Counted from the first letter of the stretch, positions 1-6,703 are shown. The stretch: 9,795 nt of DNA from CAZLNO01 sp964561005 (GCA_964561005.1 CAZLNO010000121.1:1-9795); one strand, 5' to 3'. Notes: generated by a model from the letters alone, not told the origin. Numbers and translations: made by a program.

Positions 1-453
1 GCGCGCTACGTGCACAACGACTACACCGAAAAGTCCGGGGCGCAGCGCGTGCGCGACCTGCTGGCCGAGCACGAACTGGAGGCCTTGAGCGGCCAGCGCA
101 TCGCCCAGGTCAACGTCTGGCGGCCGAGCCGCGGGCCGGTGCTGCGCGCGCCGCTGGGGCTCATCGACGCCGCGACGGTGGCGCCGGGGGACCTCGTGGC
201 CACCGACCTCGTCTATCCCGACCGCACGGGCGAGATCTACCACGTCGCCCACAGCCCGGCGCACCGCTGGGTCTACTTCCCGCGGATGACGCCGGAGGAG
301 GTGCTGGTGATCAAGGGCTACGATTCGGCCGAGGATGGGCGGGCGCGCTTCACGCCGCACGCCGCCTTCGACGATCCCACGACACCGGCGGACGCCCCGC
401 CGCGCGAGAGCATCGAGGTGCGCACCCTGCTGTTCTTCGACGCGCGGCAGTAG
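1..453 (+). CDS. CmcJ/NvfI-family oxidoreductase, 3' part (5' end outside window)
   Basis: The frame is open from base 1, so the gene almost certainly begins upstream; the GTG at 10 lies inside a conserved block and is unlikely to be the start. About 150 C-terminal residues are visible. Counting from the codon at 10, they include a VHNDYT block (His2, Asp4), NVWRP (35-39), GEIYHV (74-79), HRWVYFP (85-91), the K-x-YDS segment (102-106) and a PRESIEVRTLLF tail (131-142). These blocks are typical of the CmcJ/NvfI (AsaB-like) family, often annotated as 2-oxoglutarate/Fe(II)-dependent oxygenases, and of CmcJ of cephamycin biosynthesis. The H-x-D at the left and His85 could supply the metal-binding facial triad; that assignment is inference. 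The substrate is unknown. The gene converges on the SDR gene, with stop codons 10 bp apart. No biosynthetic cluster is visible, so a role in general secondary oxidation is only a guess. Confidence 0.85.
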   Translation, partial: ARYVHNDYTEKSGAQRVRDLLAEHELEALSGQRIAQVNVWRPSRGPVLRAPLGLIDAATVAPGDLVATDLVYPDRTGEIYHVAHSPAHRWVYFPRMTPEEVLVIKGYDSAEDGRARFTPHAAFDDPTTPADAPPRESIEVRTLLFFDARQ

Positions 454-458
454 CCGCG
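443..458. terminator. Small hairpin across the convergent gene ends
   Basis: A perfect 6-bp inverted repeat (CGCGGC / GCCGCG, loop AGTA) overlaps the TAG stop of the CmcJ-family gene and reaches to within 5 bp of the SDR stop. Its position between convergent genes fits a bidirectional transcription end. However, it has no U-tract on either side, and such short GC palindromes are common at this base composition, so the terminator call is weak. Confidence 0.25.
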
Positions 459-463
459 AGTTC

Positions 464-1309
464 TCAGCCCGAGGCCGCGCGGGCCAGGCTGTCCAGCGCC
501 CGCGTGGGCAGCAGGCGGCGCGCGAACCCCATGAAGTAGGTCGGGGTCGTGACGTAGTAGCGCGGCTTCGGGCGCCGCGCCTCCAGGGCGCGCACCAGTT
601 TTCCGACCACCGCCTCGGGCGGCAGCTCGAAGGGGTCGGGGCTGTACTCGGCTTCCAGGCGCGGGATCAGGCGCTCTTCGTAGAACGCGCGGCGGGGCGA
701 GCCGCGCCAGTCGATCCAGCGGTAAAAGTGCTCGCGCGCGTTCTCGCGGATGCGGCTGGTCACCGGCCCCGGCTCGATCAGCACCACCTCGATGCCGGTG
801 CCGCGCATTTCCATGCGCAGGGTATCGGTCAGCCCTTCCACGGCGAACTTGGTGGCGTTGTAGGCGCCGCGGTACTGGAGCGCCGCGAAGCCCAGCACCG
901 AGGAGTTCTGCACCACGCGCCCGCGCCCCTGCGCCCGCATGACCGGCAGCACCCGCCGCGTCAGGCTGTGCCAGCCGAAGAAATTGGACTCGAAGATGGC
1001 GCGCAGGGCGTCGGTCGGCAGGTCCTCCACCGCTCCCGGCAGGGCGTGGGCGCCGTTGTTGAACAGCGCGTCCAGCCGGCCGCCGGTGGCCTCCAGGACC
1101 TCGGCGACGGCGCTGTCGATCGTGGCCGCGTCGGTGTAGTCCAGGCGCGGCGACTCGAAGCCCTGCTGGCGCAGGCGCTCGCAATCGCGTTCCTGGCGGC
1201 AGGCCGCGAACACCCGCCAGCCGCGCCGCGCCAGGCCGTGCGCCGCGGCCTGGCCGATGCCCGACGAGCAGCCGGTGATGAGGATGCAGCGCTGTTGCGG
1301 TTCCGGCAC
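464..1309 (-). CDS. Short-chain dehydrogenase/reductase (SDR), YbbO-like
   Basis: This is a classical SDR of 281 residues, about the usual family length. The N-terminal Rossmann motif TGCSSGIG is at residues 12-19, and Arg38 after the second strand suggests preference for NADP(H). The NNAG-type motif reads NNGA (84-87). Asn109, Ser137, Tyr150 and Lys154 (YNATK) form the expected catalytic tetrad, followed by EPGPVTS (179-185). Overall similarity, including the C-terminal segment with RRLLP, resembles E. coli YbbO, an NADP-dependent aldehyde/retinol reductase-like oxidoreductase. The start is GTG (1307-1309 on the complement), preceded by a purine-rich GGGGGAAGGG Shine-Dalgarno-like stretch. 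It lies 102 bp downstream of a small secreted-protein gene on the same strand and converges with the CmcJ-family gene. It probably reduces an aldehyde or ketone in the cytoplasm; the actual substrate is unknown. Confidence 0.9.
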   Translation of the reverse strand: MPEPQQRCILITGCSSGIGQAAAHGLARRGWRVFAACRQERDCERLRQQGFESPRLDYTDAATIDSAVAEVLEATGGRLDALFNNGAHALPGAVEDLPTDALRAIFESNFFGWHSLTRRVLPVMRAQGRGRVVQNSSVLGFAALQYRGAYNATKFAVEGLTDTLRMEMRGTGIEVVLIEPGPVTSRIRENAREHFYRWIDWRGSPRRAFYEERLIPRLEAEYSPDPFELPPEAVVGKLVRALEARRPKPRYYVTTPTYFMGFARRLLPTRALDSLARAASG

Positions 1310-1354
1310 GGCCCTTCCCCCGCCGTCGTGGTGCGTCTCGCGCAGGCGGCGGCG

Positions 1355-1383
1355 AGGATAGGCGGACGGCGCCGCGAGGAAAA
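1355..1383 (-). promoter_or_regulatory. Possible sigma-70-type promoter for the SDR gene
   Basis: On the minus strand a TTTTCC element (1383-1378) is followed after exactly 17 nt by TATCCT (1360-1355), giving a predicted start near 1348 and a leader of about 40 nt before the GTG at 1309. The -10 matches consensus at four of six positions, the -35 only poorly. It is plausible by position, but weak matches are easy to find by chance. Confidence 0.25.
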
Positions 1384-1411
1384 GCCCGCGCGTGTCCGCC
1401 TGTGTTGTCCG

Positions 1412-1741
1412 CTAGTACAGGTCGCGGCGGTGGCAGGCGATGCGGTAGCCGCCCACCTGCGTCGTCTTGCGCAGCCGGCAGACCAGCACCTCGCCGCTGC
1501 GCCGGTTGTAGAGCCACAGCCGCTCCCCGGCCGCCGCCACCACGGCGGGCGGGGTCGGCAACGAGATGCGCGGCGGAACTGGTCGTTGGGCAGCCGCCCG
1601 CGGCGTGGCCGCCTGGCCGCGCAGCACGTCGACGGTCGAACTGGCCGCCGGCTCGCCGCCGCGCAGCACCTCCACCGCCGCCGCCGGCGCCGCGCTCATC
1701 GCCAGCAGCGCCAGCGCCATCAGGATGCTCGGTTTGCGCAT
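1412..1741 (-). CDS. Small secreted/periplasmic protein of unknown function
   Basis: This 109-residue protein belongs to no family I can name. It begins with a textbook Sec signal peptide: basic MRK, a hydrophobic core at about residues 5-18, and an Ala-rich end predicting cleavage after Ala22. The mature part opens with two similar motifs, VEVLRG (23-28) and VDVLRG (37-42), then an Ala/Pro-rich stretch (43-70), and a compact C-terminal region (72-109) rich in Arg with two cysteines (Cys88, Cys103) that could form a disulphide in the periplasm. The ATG start is supported by a strong GGGAGG Shine-Dalgarno sequence 6 nt upstream. It sits 102 bp upstream of the SDR gene on the same strand and is divergent from the ABC transporter operon. 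The signal peptide, ribosome site and length argue for a real gene; the function is unknown. Confidence 0.75.
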   Translation of the reverse strand: MRKPSILMALALLAMSAAPAAAVEVLRGGEPAASSTVDVLRGQAATPRAAAQRPVPPRISLPTPPAVVAAAGERLWLYNRRSGEVLVCRLRKTTQVGGYRIACHRRDLY

Positions 1742-1805
1742 CTTCGTCCTCCCTTGCCTTTCCGGCCGCCACCGCCTCCCGCGGAAAGGTTAACACCAAA
1801 CTTTG

Positions 1806-1831
1806 CCGGTCGGGAGCTTGCTCCCGACCGG
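1806..1831. repeat. 12-bp perfect inverted repeat (stable hairpin)
   Basis: CCGGTCGGGAGC (1806-1817) is followed after TT by its exact reverse complement GCTCCCGACCGG (1820-1831). As RNA read on the plus strand it would fold as an 11-bp stem closed by a CUUG tetraloop, a known stable loop. No U-tract follows on either strand, so it is not a standard intrinsic terminator. It lies in the divergent intergenic region about 190 nt upstream of the binding-protein start. Confidence 0.8.
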
Positions 1832-1916
1832 AACGTTTCCGAATCCGCGCGAGCTCGGAAAGGTTCGGGGCGCGCCCGACACCAAGTTGGCGCGAAAGCG
1901 CCAAGGCCGCGCCCCG
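1806..1916 (+). other. Tandem three-hairpin structured intergenic region (possible leader RNA or dispersed repeat)
   Basis: Three stem-loops follow one another with 4-nt spacers: H1 (1806-1831, 12 bp); H2 (TTTCCGA 1836-1842 with TCGGAAA 1855-1861, 12-nt loop); and H3, a 9-bp outer stem (1866-1874 with 1908-1916) enclosing an inner 7-bp stem (1887-1893 with 1898-1904) capped by a GAAA tetraloop. A GTTTTG stretch begins 5 nt after H3. The region lies between the divergent secreted-protein gene and the ABC operon, and no coding gene fits it. It could be a structured 5' leader of the operon, a small RNA, or a dispersed intergenic repeat. The pairing is directly visible, but expression and strand are unknown. 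The flanks 1742-1805 and 1917-2007 hold no other recognisable feature. Confidence 0.4.
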
Positions 1917-2007
1917 CATGGTTTTGCTGAACGTCTTGGGGGTGAGCCCACGTTCACCATCTTCCCAGGCCCGTGGCGGGTCGATACAGTTGGTGTCCGG
2001 ATTTGAA

Positions 2008-2014
2008 GGGGAGG
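2008..2014 (+). promoter_or_regulatory. Ribosome binding site deciding the binding-protein start
   Basis: GGGGAGG ends 6 nt before the ATG at 2021. This favours 2021 over the in-frame GTG at 1973, which would place 16 extra residues ahead of the signal peptide. Confidence 0.8.
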
Positions 2015-2020
2015 CACGAC

Positions 2021-3295
2021 ATGGCAACGATGAGGGGCGGGTCCACGCGGCCCGTGCGTCGGCTGGCGGCGCTGGCCGGCGCCTTCGCGGTGGTCGCCAC
2101 GGCCGGCGCGGCCAGCGCGGCGGAGCCGATCAGGGTCGGGCTGCTGCTGCCGTTCACCGGGCAGTACGCCTGGGTGGGCGAGAACGTGCAGCCGGTGGCC
2201 CGCATGGTGGCCAAGGGGGTCAACGAAAGCGGCGGCATCGGCGGGCGCGAAATCACCTTTGTCCAGGGCGACACCGAGGGCGTGGTGGATGCCGGCACGA
2301 CGGCGGCGCAGAAGCTGGTCAACGTCGACGCCGTGACCGCCATCGTCGGCCCGACCTCGCTGTCCTTCAGCGGCGCCAAGCAGGTCATCCTCGGCGCCGA
2401 CGTGCCGATGGTGACGCCGACGGCGGGCACGACCGAGCTGGACCGCGCCTGCACCGACGTCTGCTTCCGCACCGTGCCCTCCGACAGCCTCGGCGGCCGG
2501 GCGCTGGCCCGCGCGGCCACCGACGCCGACTACCTCGGCGGCGGCGAGGCGGTCGAGCGGCCGGTGCTGATGGTGGGCAACGCGCCGGCGCTGATCTCCT
2601 TCCGCGAGCCCATCGCCCTCGCGTTCGAGGACTTCGGCGCGCCGCTGGCCGAAACGATCACCTACACCCCCGGCAAGCCCTCCTACCGCAGCGAGGTGCA
2701 GAGCGCCCTGGCCGCGGACCCGGACGCCATCGTCCTGGTCGGCACGCCGGAGGACTCCGCCCGCATCATGACCAACGCCTTCCAGAGCGGCTATCAGGGC
2801 CGCTGGTTCGTCACCCAGGACCAGACCACGGCCGACTACATCGCCCTCGCCGGCGCCGAGTTGGTGGAAGGAGTCTACGGACTGGAGGAAACCGCCTCCG
2901 AGGCGGCGGCTTCGCGGAACGCGGCCTTCCGCGAGGCCTACCGCGACTTCGCCGGGGAGAGCGTGAAGATCTTCGGCACCAACACCTACGACGCCATGAA
3001 CGTCCTGGCGCTGGCGATGCTGCGCGCGCATCTGCGCGACGGCGCCGTGAGCCGGGAGAGCGTGGCGGCGAACATCCGCGCCGTCGCCAACCCCGGCGCC
3101 GACAAGGTGGCGGTGACCACCTACGCCGAGGGCAAGGCGGCGCTCAGCGACGGCAAGGAGATCGACTACCGCGGCCTGGTCGGCCCGGTCGATTTCGACG
3201 ACCACGGCAACATCACCGCGCCCTTCGCCATCCGGCAGGTGCGCGATGGCGGCTGGACGACGGTGGCGACCATCCCGGCCGAGGCGCTGCGGTAG
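2021..3295 (+). CDS. ABC transporter periplasmic substrate-binding protein (LivK-like, Peripla_BP_6 type)
   Basis: This 424-residue protein captures the substrate in the periplasm and delivers it to the permease encoded just downstream. The N-terminus is a signal peptide with RR at 13-14, an Ala-rich hydrophobic core and predicted cleavage after ASA (31-33). The mature protein starts with the family's IRVGLLLPFTG strand (37-47), then the ESGGIGGREI region (69-78), AIVGPTSLSFS (107-117) and PMVTPTAGTTEL (129-140), where Ser/Thr residues typically contact the ligand. Cys144 and Cys148 may form a disulphide. The C-terminal YRGLVGPVDFDDHGN (383-397) is the usual last motif. Length is normal for the type-I periplasmic binding fold. 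It is the first gene of an operon with both permeases and both ATPases. Family knowledge allows branched-chain amino acids, other amino acids, amides or aromatic acids; the ligand cannot be decided here. Confidence 0.92.
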   Translation: MATMRGGSTRPVRRLAALAGAFAVVATAGAASAAEPIRVGLLLPFTGQYAWVGENVQPVARMVAKGVNESGGIGGREITFVQGDTEGVVDAGTTAAQKLVNVDAVTAIVGPTSLSFSGAKQVILGADVPMVTPTAGTTELDRACTDVCFRTVPSDSLGGRALARAATDADYLGGGEAVERPVLMVGNAPALISFREPIALAFEDFGAPLAETITYTPGKPSYRSEVQSALAADPDAIVLVGTPEDSARIMTNAFQSGYQGRWFVTQDQTTADYIALAGAELVEGVYGLEETASEAAASRNAAFREAYRDFAGESVKIFGTNTYDAMNVLALAMLRAHLRDGAVSRESVAANIRAVANPGADKVAVTTYAEGKAALSDGKEIDYRGLVGPVDFDDHGNITAPFAIRQVRDGGWTTVATIPAEALR

Positions 3296-3325
3296 AGTCG
3301 CGGCGGGCGCGGCGCCGGCAGCGGC

Positions 3326-4192
3326 ATGGAGGTCTCCGCCTTCCTGCAGACCCTCGTCTTCGGCCTGGCCCTGGGCGGGGTGATCGCGGTGAGCGCCGTG
3401 GGGCTGACGCTGTCCTACGGCGTGACGCGCTTCATCAACTTCGCCTATGGGGAGTTCCTGACCCTGGGCGCCTATCTCTGCGTCCTGCTGGTGCAGGCGG
3501 GCCTGGCGCTGCCCGTCGCGGCGGCGGCCAGCGTGCTGGTGGTGGGCGCGGCGGGCGTGGTGCTGGCCCGCCTATTCTACGAGCCGCTGTTGAACCGGGG
3601 GCTGCTGCCGCTGCTGGTGACCAGCGTCGGTCTGGCCTTCGTGCTGCACAACGGCGTGCGCATGCTGGCCGGCAGCAACCCCCAGCGCTTTCCCTTGCCC
3701 CTGCTGCGGCCCTGGCGGGTGGGCGACCTCTTCCTGCCGCGCGAGCAGGTGCTGACCCTGCTCCTCGCGCTGGCGGCCATGCTGCTGGTCCACCTGATGC
3801 TGCGCTACACGCTGCTGGGCAAGATGATGCGCGCCGTCAGCGACAACCCGACGCTGGCCCGCGCCTCCGGCGTGCGCTCGGCACGGGTGCTGGCCGTCAC
3901 CTGGTTCGTTTCGGCGGCGATCGGCGCGCTGGGCGGCATCCTGCTGGCGGTGACCCAGGTGACCATCGAGCCCGACATGGGCTGGCGCTTCCTGCTGGTG
4001 ATCTTCGCCGCCGTGCTGCTGGGCGGCATCGGCAGCCCCTACGGGGCCATGCTGGGCGGCCTGATCGTCGGCCTGGGCGTCGAGCTGGGGGCCAGCTACC
4101 TGGCGGCGGACTACAGCTACGCCTTCGCCTTCGTCGCGCTTTTGCTGGTGCTGCTGCTGCGCCCGCGCGGCCTGATGCGGGGGGTGGGCTGA
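3326..4192 (+). CDS. livH: Branched-chain amino acid-type ABC transporter permease (LivH-like)
   Basis: This 288-residue inner-membrane protein is one half of the transmembrane channel of the importer. Hydrophobic segments lie roughly at residues 8-30, 45-60, 63-82, 92-110, 141-158, 188-210, 221-236 and 241-280. The LivH hallmark SYGVTRFINFAYGEFLTLGA occupies 30-49. The cytoplasmic coupling loop, which contacts an ATPase subunit, is recognisable at about 165-188 (GKMMRAVSDNP, then SGVRSARV). A GGIGSPYGAMLGG motif (233-245) precedes the last membrane segment, and the protein ends in a basic RPRGLMRG tail. The start at 3326 is 30 bp after the binding-protein stop, in a GC-rich spacer without a good Shine-Dalgarno sequence, so translational coupling is likely. 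Its stop is separated by a single base from the next ATG. Substrate specificity is not visible in the permease. Confidence 0.92.
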   Translation: MEVSAFLQTLVFGLALGGVIAVSAVGLTLSYGVTRFINFAYGEFLTLGAYLCVLLVQAGLALPVAAAASVLVVGAAGVVLARLFYEPLLNRGLLPLLVTSVGLAFVLHNGVRMLAGSNPQRFPLPLLRPWRVGDLFLPREQVLTLLLALAAMLLVHLMLRYTLLGKMMRAVSDNPTLARASGVRSARVLAVTWFVSAAIGALGGILLAVTQVTIEPDMGWRFLLVIFAAVLLGGIGSPYGAMLGGLIVGLGVELGASYLAADYSYAFAFVALLLVLLLRPRGLMRGVG

Positions 4193-4193
4193 G

Positions 4194-5981
4194 ATGGACC
4201 TGCTCGCCTTCGCCACCAGCCTGGCCACGCTGGCGCTGATCTACGGCCTGCTGGCGCTCGGCCTCAACATGCAGTTCGGCTTCGCCGGGGTGCTGAACTT
4301 CGGCTACGTCGCCTTTTTCGCCGTCGGCGCCTTCGCCAGCGCGCTGGCGACGCTGCCGCCGCCGGGCAGCGAGGCCTATCTGGTTCAAGGCGGCCGTTAC
4401 GATGTGGGCCTCGGCCAGCCCTTCGTCGCCGGGCTGGCGGCGGCTGCCTTGTGCGGCGGGCTGCTGGCGCTGGCCATCGGCGCGGTGAGCGCGCGCCTGG
4501 GCACGCACTACCTGGCGGTGGCCACCTTTGCCCTGGCCGAGGTGGTGCGCAGCGTCCTGGGCAACGAGACCTGGCTGACCCGCGGCGAGTTCGGCATCGT
4601 CAGCGTGCCGCAGCCGGGTCGGGGCGTGTTCATACCCGAGGCACTGTACGCGTACGCCTACCTGGCGCTGTGCGTGGGCGTCGTCGCGGCCTTGCTGCTG
4701 ATCGTCCGCCGGCTGGGCGAGCAGCCCTTCGGCCGCCTGCTGCGCGCCCAGCGCGCCGACCCGCTGGCCGCCCGCGCGCTGGGCAAGCGGACCACGGCGG
4801 CGCGGCTGAAGGCGCTGGTTCTCGGCGGGCTGCTGGCGGGCATCGCCGGCAGCCTCTGGACCCATTCGCTGGGCGTCGTGCACGTGGGCCAGTTCGTGCC
4901 GATCGTCACCTTCCAGGTCTGGCTCGCCATGCTGCTGGGCGGCACCGGCAACCACTGGGGCGTGCTGCTGGGGGCGGTGCTGCTGGTCGTCATCCGCGAG
5001 GGCACCCGCTTCGTGGACGCGGTGCCCGGCCTGGCGGAGGTGGCGGCGACGAACCCCAGCTTCGCGCCCTCGCTGCGCTTCGTGCTGATCGGCCTGCTGC
5101 TGATCGCCGTGGTCCGCTTCTTCCCGCGCGGCGTCCTGCCCGAGCCGCTGCGCAAGGCCCCGCCGGTCGCCGCCGCGAGCGAGCCGCCGCGACCGGCGGC
5201 GCCGCCCGAGGCCGCGCCGCCCGCCGTGCTGACGGTGGACGACGCCTTCAAGCGCTTCGGCGGCGTGGCGGCGGTGGACGGCGCCAGCTTCGAGGTGCGG
5301 CGCGGCGCCATCACCGGGCTGATCGGGCCGAACGGCGCCGGCAAGTCGACGCTGCTCGACCTCTTGAGCGGGGTGCAGACGCCGGACGCCGGCACGCTGC
5401 GCCTGGACGGCGCGGTCGTGGCCGGGCGCACGCCGGAGGCGGTGGCGGCGCGCGGCCTCTGCCGCACCTTTCAGAACCCGCGGCTGTTCGAGTCCCTGAC
5501 GGTGTGGGAGCACCTGCTGGTCGCCGGCGCGGCGGCCGAGGCCGAGACCGTCACGGCGGGCCTCACCGGCGCGGGCGAGCGGACAGTACAGCGCCGCATC
5601 GCGCCGCAGGCGGCGGCCATGCTGGACTTCCTGGAGCTGGGCGCGGTGCGCGACACCCCGGCCGCCGCGCTCTCCGGCGGGCAGCGCAAGCTGCTGTCGC
5701 TCGGCTGCGCGCTGATGCGCCGGCCGCGCGTGCTGCTGCTGGACGAGCCGGCGGCCGGGGTGAACCGCCGCCTGGCCGAGACCATTTTCGAGCGCATCGC
5801 GGAGTTGAACCGTCAGGGCATGACCTTCCTGATCGTCGAGCACGAGATGTCGCTGGTCATGCGCTATTGCGACCATGTCGTGGTGATGCACCAGGGCCGC
5901 GTCCTGGCCGAGGGTGCCCCCGAGGAAATCCGCCGCCATCCCGAGGTCGTCGCGGCCTATCTGGGAGGCTCGACGACATGA
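4194..5981 (+). CDS. livM-livG: Fused LivM-like permease and LivG-like ATPase of the ABC importer
   Basis: This single 595-residue chain combines two subunits usually encoded separately. Residues 1 to about 315 form a LivM-type permease: the NMQFGFAGVLNFGYVAFFAV hallmark (25-44), a coupling loop near 179-208 (RLLRAQRADPLAARALG) and GGTGNHWGVLLGA (249-261). A Pro/Ala/Glu-rich linker covers about 321-345. Residues 346-595 are a LivG-type nucleotide-binding domain: Walker A GPNGAGKST (378-386), Q-loop Gln427 (RTFQN), signature LSGGQ (493-497), Walker B VLLLDEP (513-519, catalytic Glu518) and switch His550 (VEH). The frame reads through the linker without a stop, so this is a genuine fusion. It starts one base after the LivH stop and overlaps livF by ATGA, implying translational coupling. 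It supplies half the channel and one of the two motor domains. Confidence 0.93.
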   Translation: MDLLAFATSLATLALIYGLLALGLNMQFGFAGVLNFGYVAFFAVGAFASALATLPPPGSEAYLVQGGRYDVGLGQPFVAGLAAAALCGGLLALAIGAVSARLGTHYLAVATFALAEVVRSVLGNETWLTRGEFGIVSVPQPGRGVFIPEALYAYAYLALCVGVVAALLLIVRRLGEQPFGRLLRAQRADPLAARALGKRTTAARLKALVLGGLLAGIAGSLWTHSLGVVHVGQFVPIVTFQVWLAMLLGGTGNHWGVLLGAVLLVVIREGTRFVDAVPGLAEVAATNPSFAPSLRFVLIGLLLIAVVRFFPRGVLPEPLRKAPPVAAASEPPRPAAPPEAAPPAVLTVDDAFKRFGGVAAVDGASFEVRRGAITGLIGPNGAGKSTLLDLLSGVQTPDAGTLRLDGAVVAGRTPEAVAARGLCRTFQNPRLFESLTVWEHLLVAGAAAEAETVTAGLTGAGERTVQRRIAPQAAAMLDFLELGAVRDTPAAALSGGQRKLLSLGCALMRRPRVLLLDEPAAGVNRRLAETIFERIAELNRQGMTFLIVEHEMSLVMRYCDHVVVMHQGRVLAEGAPEEIRRHPEVVAAYLGGSTT

Positions 5982-6703
5982 GCGCGGCGGCGCCGCTGCT
6001 GGAGGTGACGAAGCTGGATGCCGGCTACGGCGCCCTGCAAATCCTCTTCGGCGTCGACCTGCAAGTCGCGGCGGGGGAGCAGGTGCTGGTGTTCGGGCCG
6101 AACGGCGCGGGCAAGAGCACCCTGGTCAAGGCGCTGGCCGGCCTGTTGCCGGCGCAAGGCGGGCGGATCCGCCTGCGCGGCGAGGACATCGCCGGGCGCC
6201 CGCCGGAGGCGCTGGTGCGCGCGGGCCTCGGCTACGTGCCGCAGGTGGCGAACGTCTTCCCGGCGCTGAGCGTGGCGGAGAACCTGGAGATCGGCGGGGT
6301 GACCCTCGCGCCGGCGCAGCGTCGGCGGCGGATCGACGCGATGGGCGCGCTCTTCCCCATCCTCGGCGCGCGGCGGCGGCAGGCGGCCGGCACGCTCTCC
6401 GGCGGCGAGCGGCAGATGCTGGCGCTCGCCCGCGCCCTGATGCCCGAGCCGGCGCTGATCCTGCTGGACGAGCCTTCGGCGGGGGTGGCGCCGGCGCTGG
6501 TCGCGCGCATCTTCGAGATGGTGGCGCGGCTGCGCGAGACCGGCACCGCCGTGTTGATGGTGGAGCAGAACGCCCGCCAGGCGCTGCGCCACGTCGATCG
6601 CGGCTGCGTCCTCGACGGCGGCCGGGTGCGGCTGACCGACAGCGCCGCGAACCTGCTGGACAACGCCGACATCGGCGCGCTCTATCTGGGGTCGGCGACG
6701 TGA
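5978..6703 (+). CDS. livF: ABC transporter ATP-binding protein (LivF-like)
   Basis: This 241-residue cytoplasmic ATPase is the second motor subunit of the importer. Walker A GPNGAGKST is at 40-48, Q-loop Gln89 (YVPQ), signature LSGGE at 140-144 and Walker B LILLDEP at 160-166 with catalytic Glu165. At the switch position the sequence reads VEQN (195-198), with Gln in place of His, followed by ARQAL and DRGCVLDGG; this is characteristic of LivF proteins (E. coli LivF has VEQNANQAL) and is not a defect. The ATG at 5978 overlaps the TGA of the upstream fusion gene as ATGA. GGGAGG lies 9 nt upstream, within the preceding gene. The same frame is open far upstream, but this is a high-GC artefact. 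It pairs with the fused LivG domain to form an asymmetric ATPase dimer. Confidence 0.93.
   Translation: MSAAAPLLEVTKLDAGYGALQILFGVDLQVAAGEQVLVFGPNGAGKSTLVKALAGLLPAQGGRIRLRGEDIAGRPPEALVRAGLGYVPQVANVFPALSVAENLEIGGVTLAPAQRRRRIDAMGALFPILGARRRQAAGTLSGGERQMLALARALMPEPALILLDEPSAGVAPALVARIFEMVARLRETGTAVLMVEQNARQALRHVDRGCVLDGGRVRLTDSAANLLDNADIGALYLGSAT

Noticed and set aside
1361..1400. Inverted repeat GGCGGAC/GTCCGCC (1361-1367 and 1394-1400) as terminator for the small secreted-protein gene.
   Set aside because: The loop is 26 nt, and the only T-tract on the minus strand lies inside the loop and not after the stem.
1803..2006. A 67-codon plus-strand frame upstream of the binding protein as a leader peptide.
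   Set aside because: It has no evident ribosome site, starts with TTG inside the first hairpin, and its apparent sequence is explained by the palindromes.
1973..2020. GTG at 1973 as start of the binding protein.
   Set aside because: It would place 16 unrelated residues before the signal peptide, while the ATG at 2021 has a strong GGGGAGG 6 nt upstream.
318..2027. A 569-codon minus-strand frame overlapping the SDR and small secreted-protein genes.
   Set aside because: It lacks any domain and is out of frame with the SDR, whose cofactor and catalytic motifs are intact.
1790..3205. A 471-codon minus-strand open frame covering the intergenic region and the binding-protein gene.
   Set aside because: No recognisable domain; rich in Gly/Val/Arg/His as expected for the complement of GC-rich codons, and opposite a clear periplasmic binding protein.
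1402..4239. A 945-codon plus-strand open frame through the intergenic region and two transporter genes.
   Set aside because: It is out of frame with the motif-bearing genes, is dominated by Arg/Gly/Ala, and spans a region with obvious gene boundaries.
3897..5939. A 680-codon open frame antisense to the permease and ATPase genes.
   Set aside because: It is composed of low-complexity Arg/Ala/Gln/His-rich sequence without any domain, and lies opposite genes with full conserved motifs; typical antisense shadow at high GC.
4451..6703. An upstream extension of the livF frame to a GTG at 4451.
   Set aside because: The extra residues are low-complexity; the LivF domain starts right at the ATG at 5978, which overlaps the preceding stop as ATGA.
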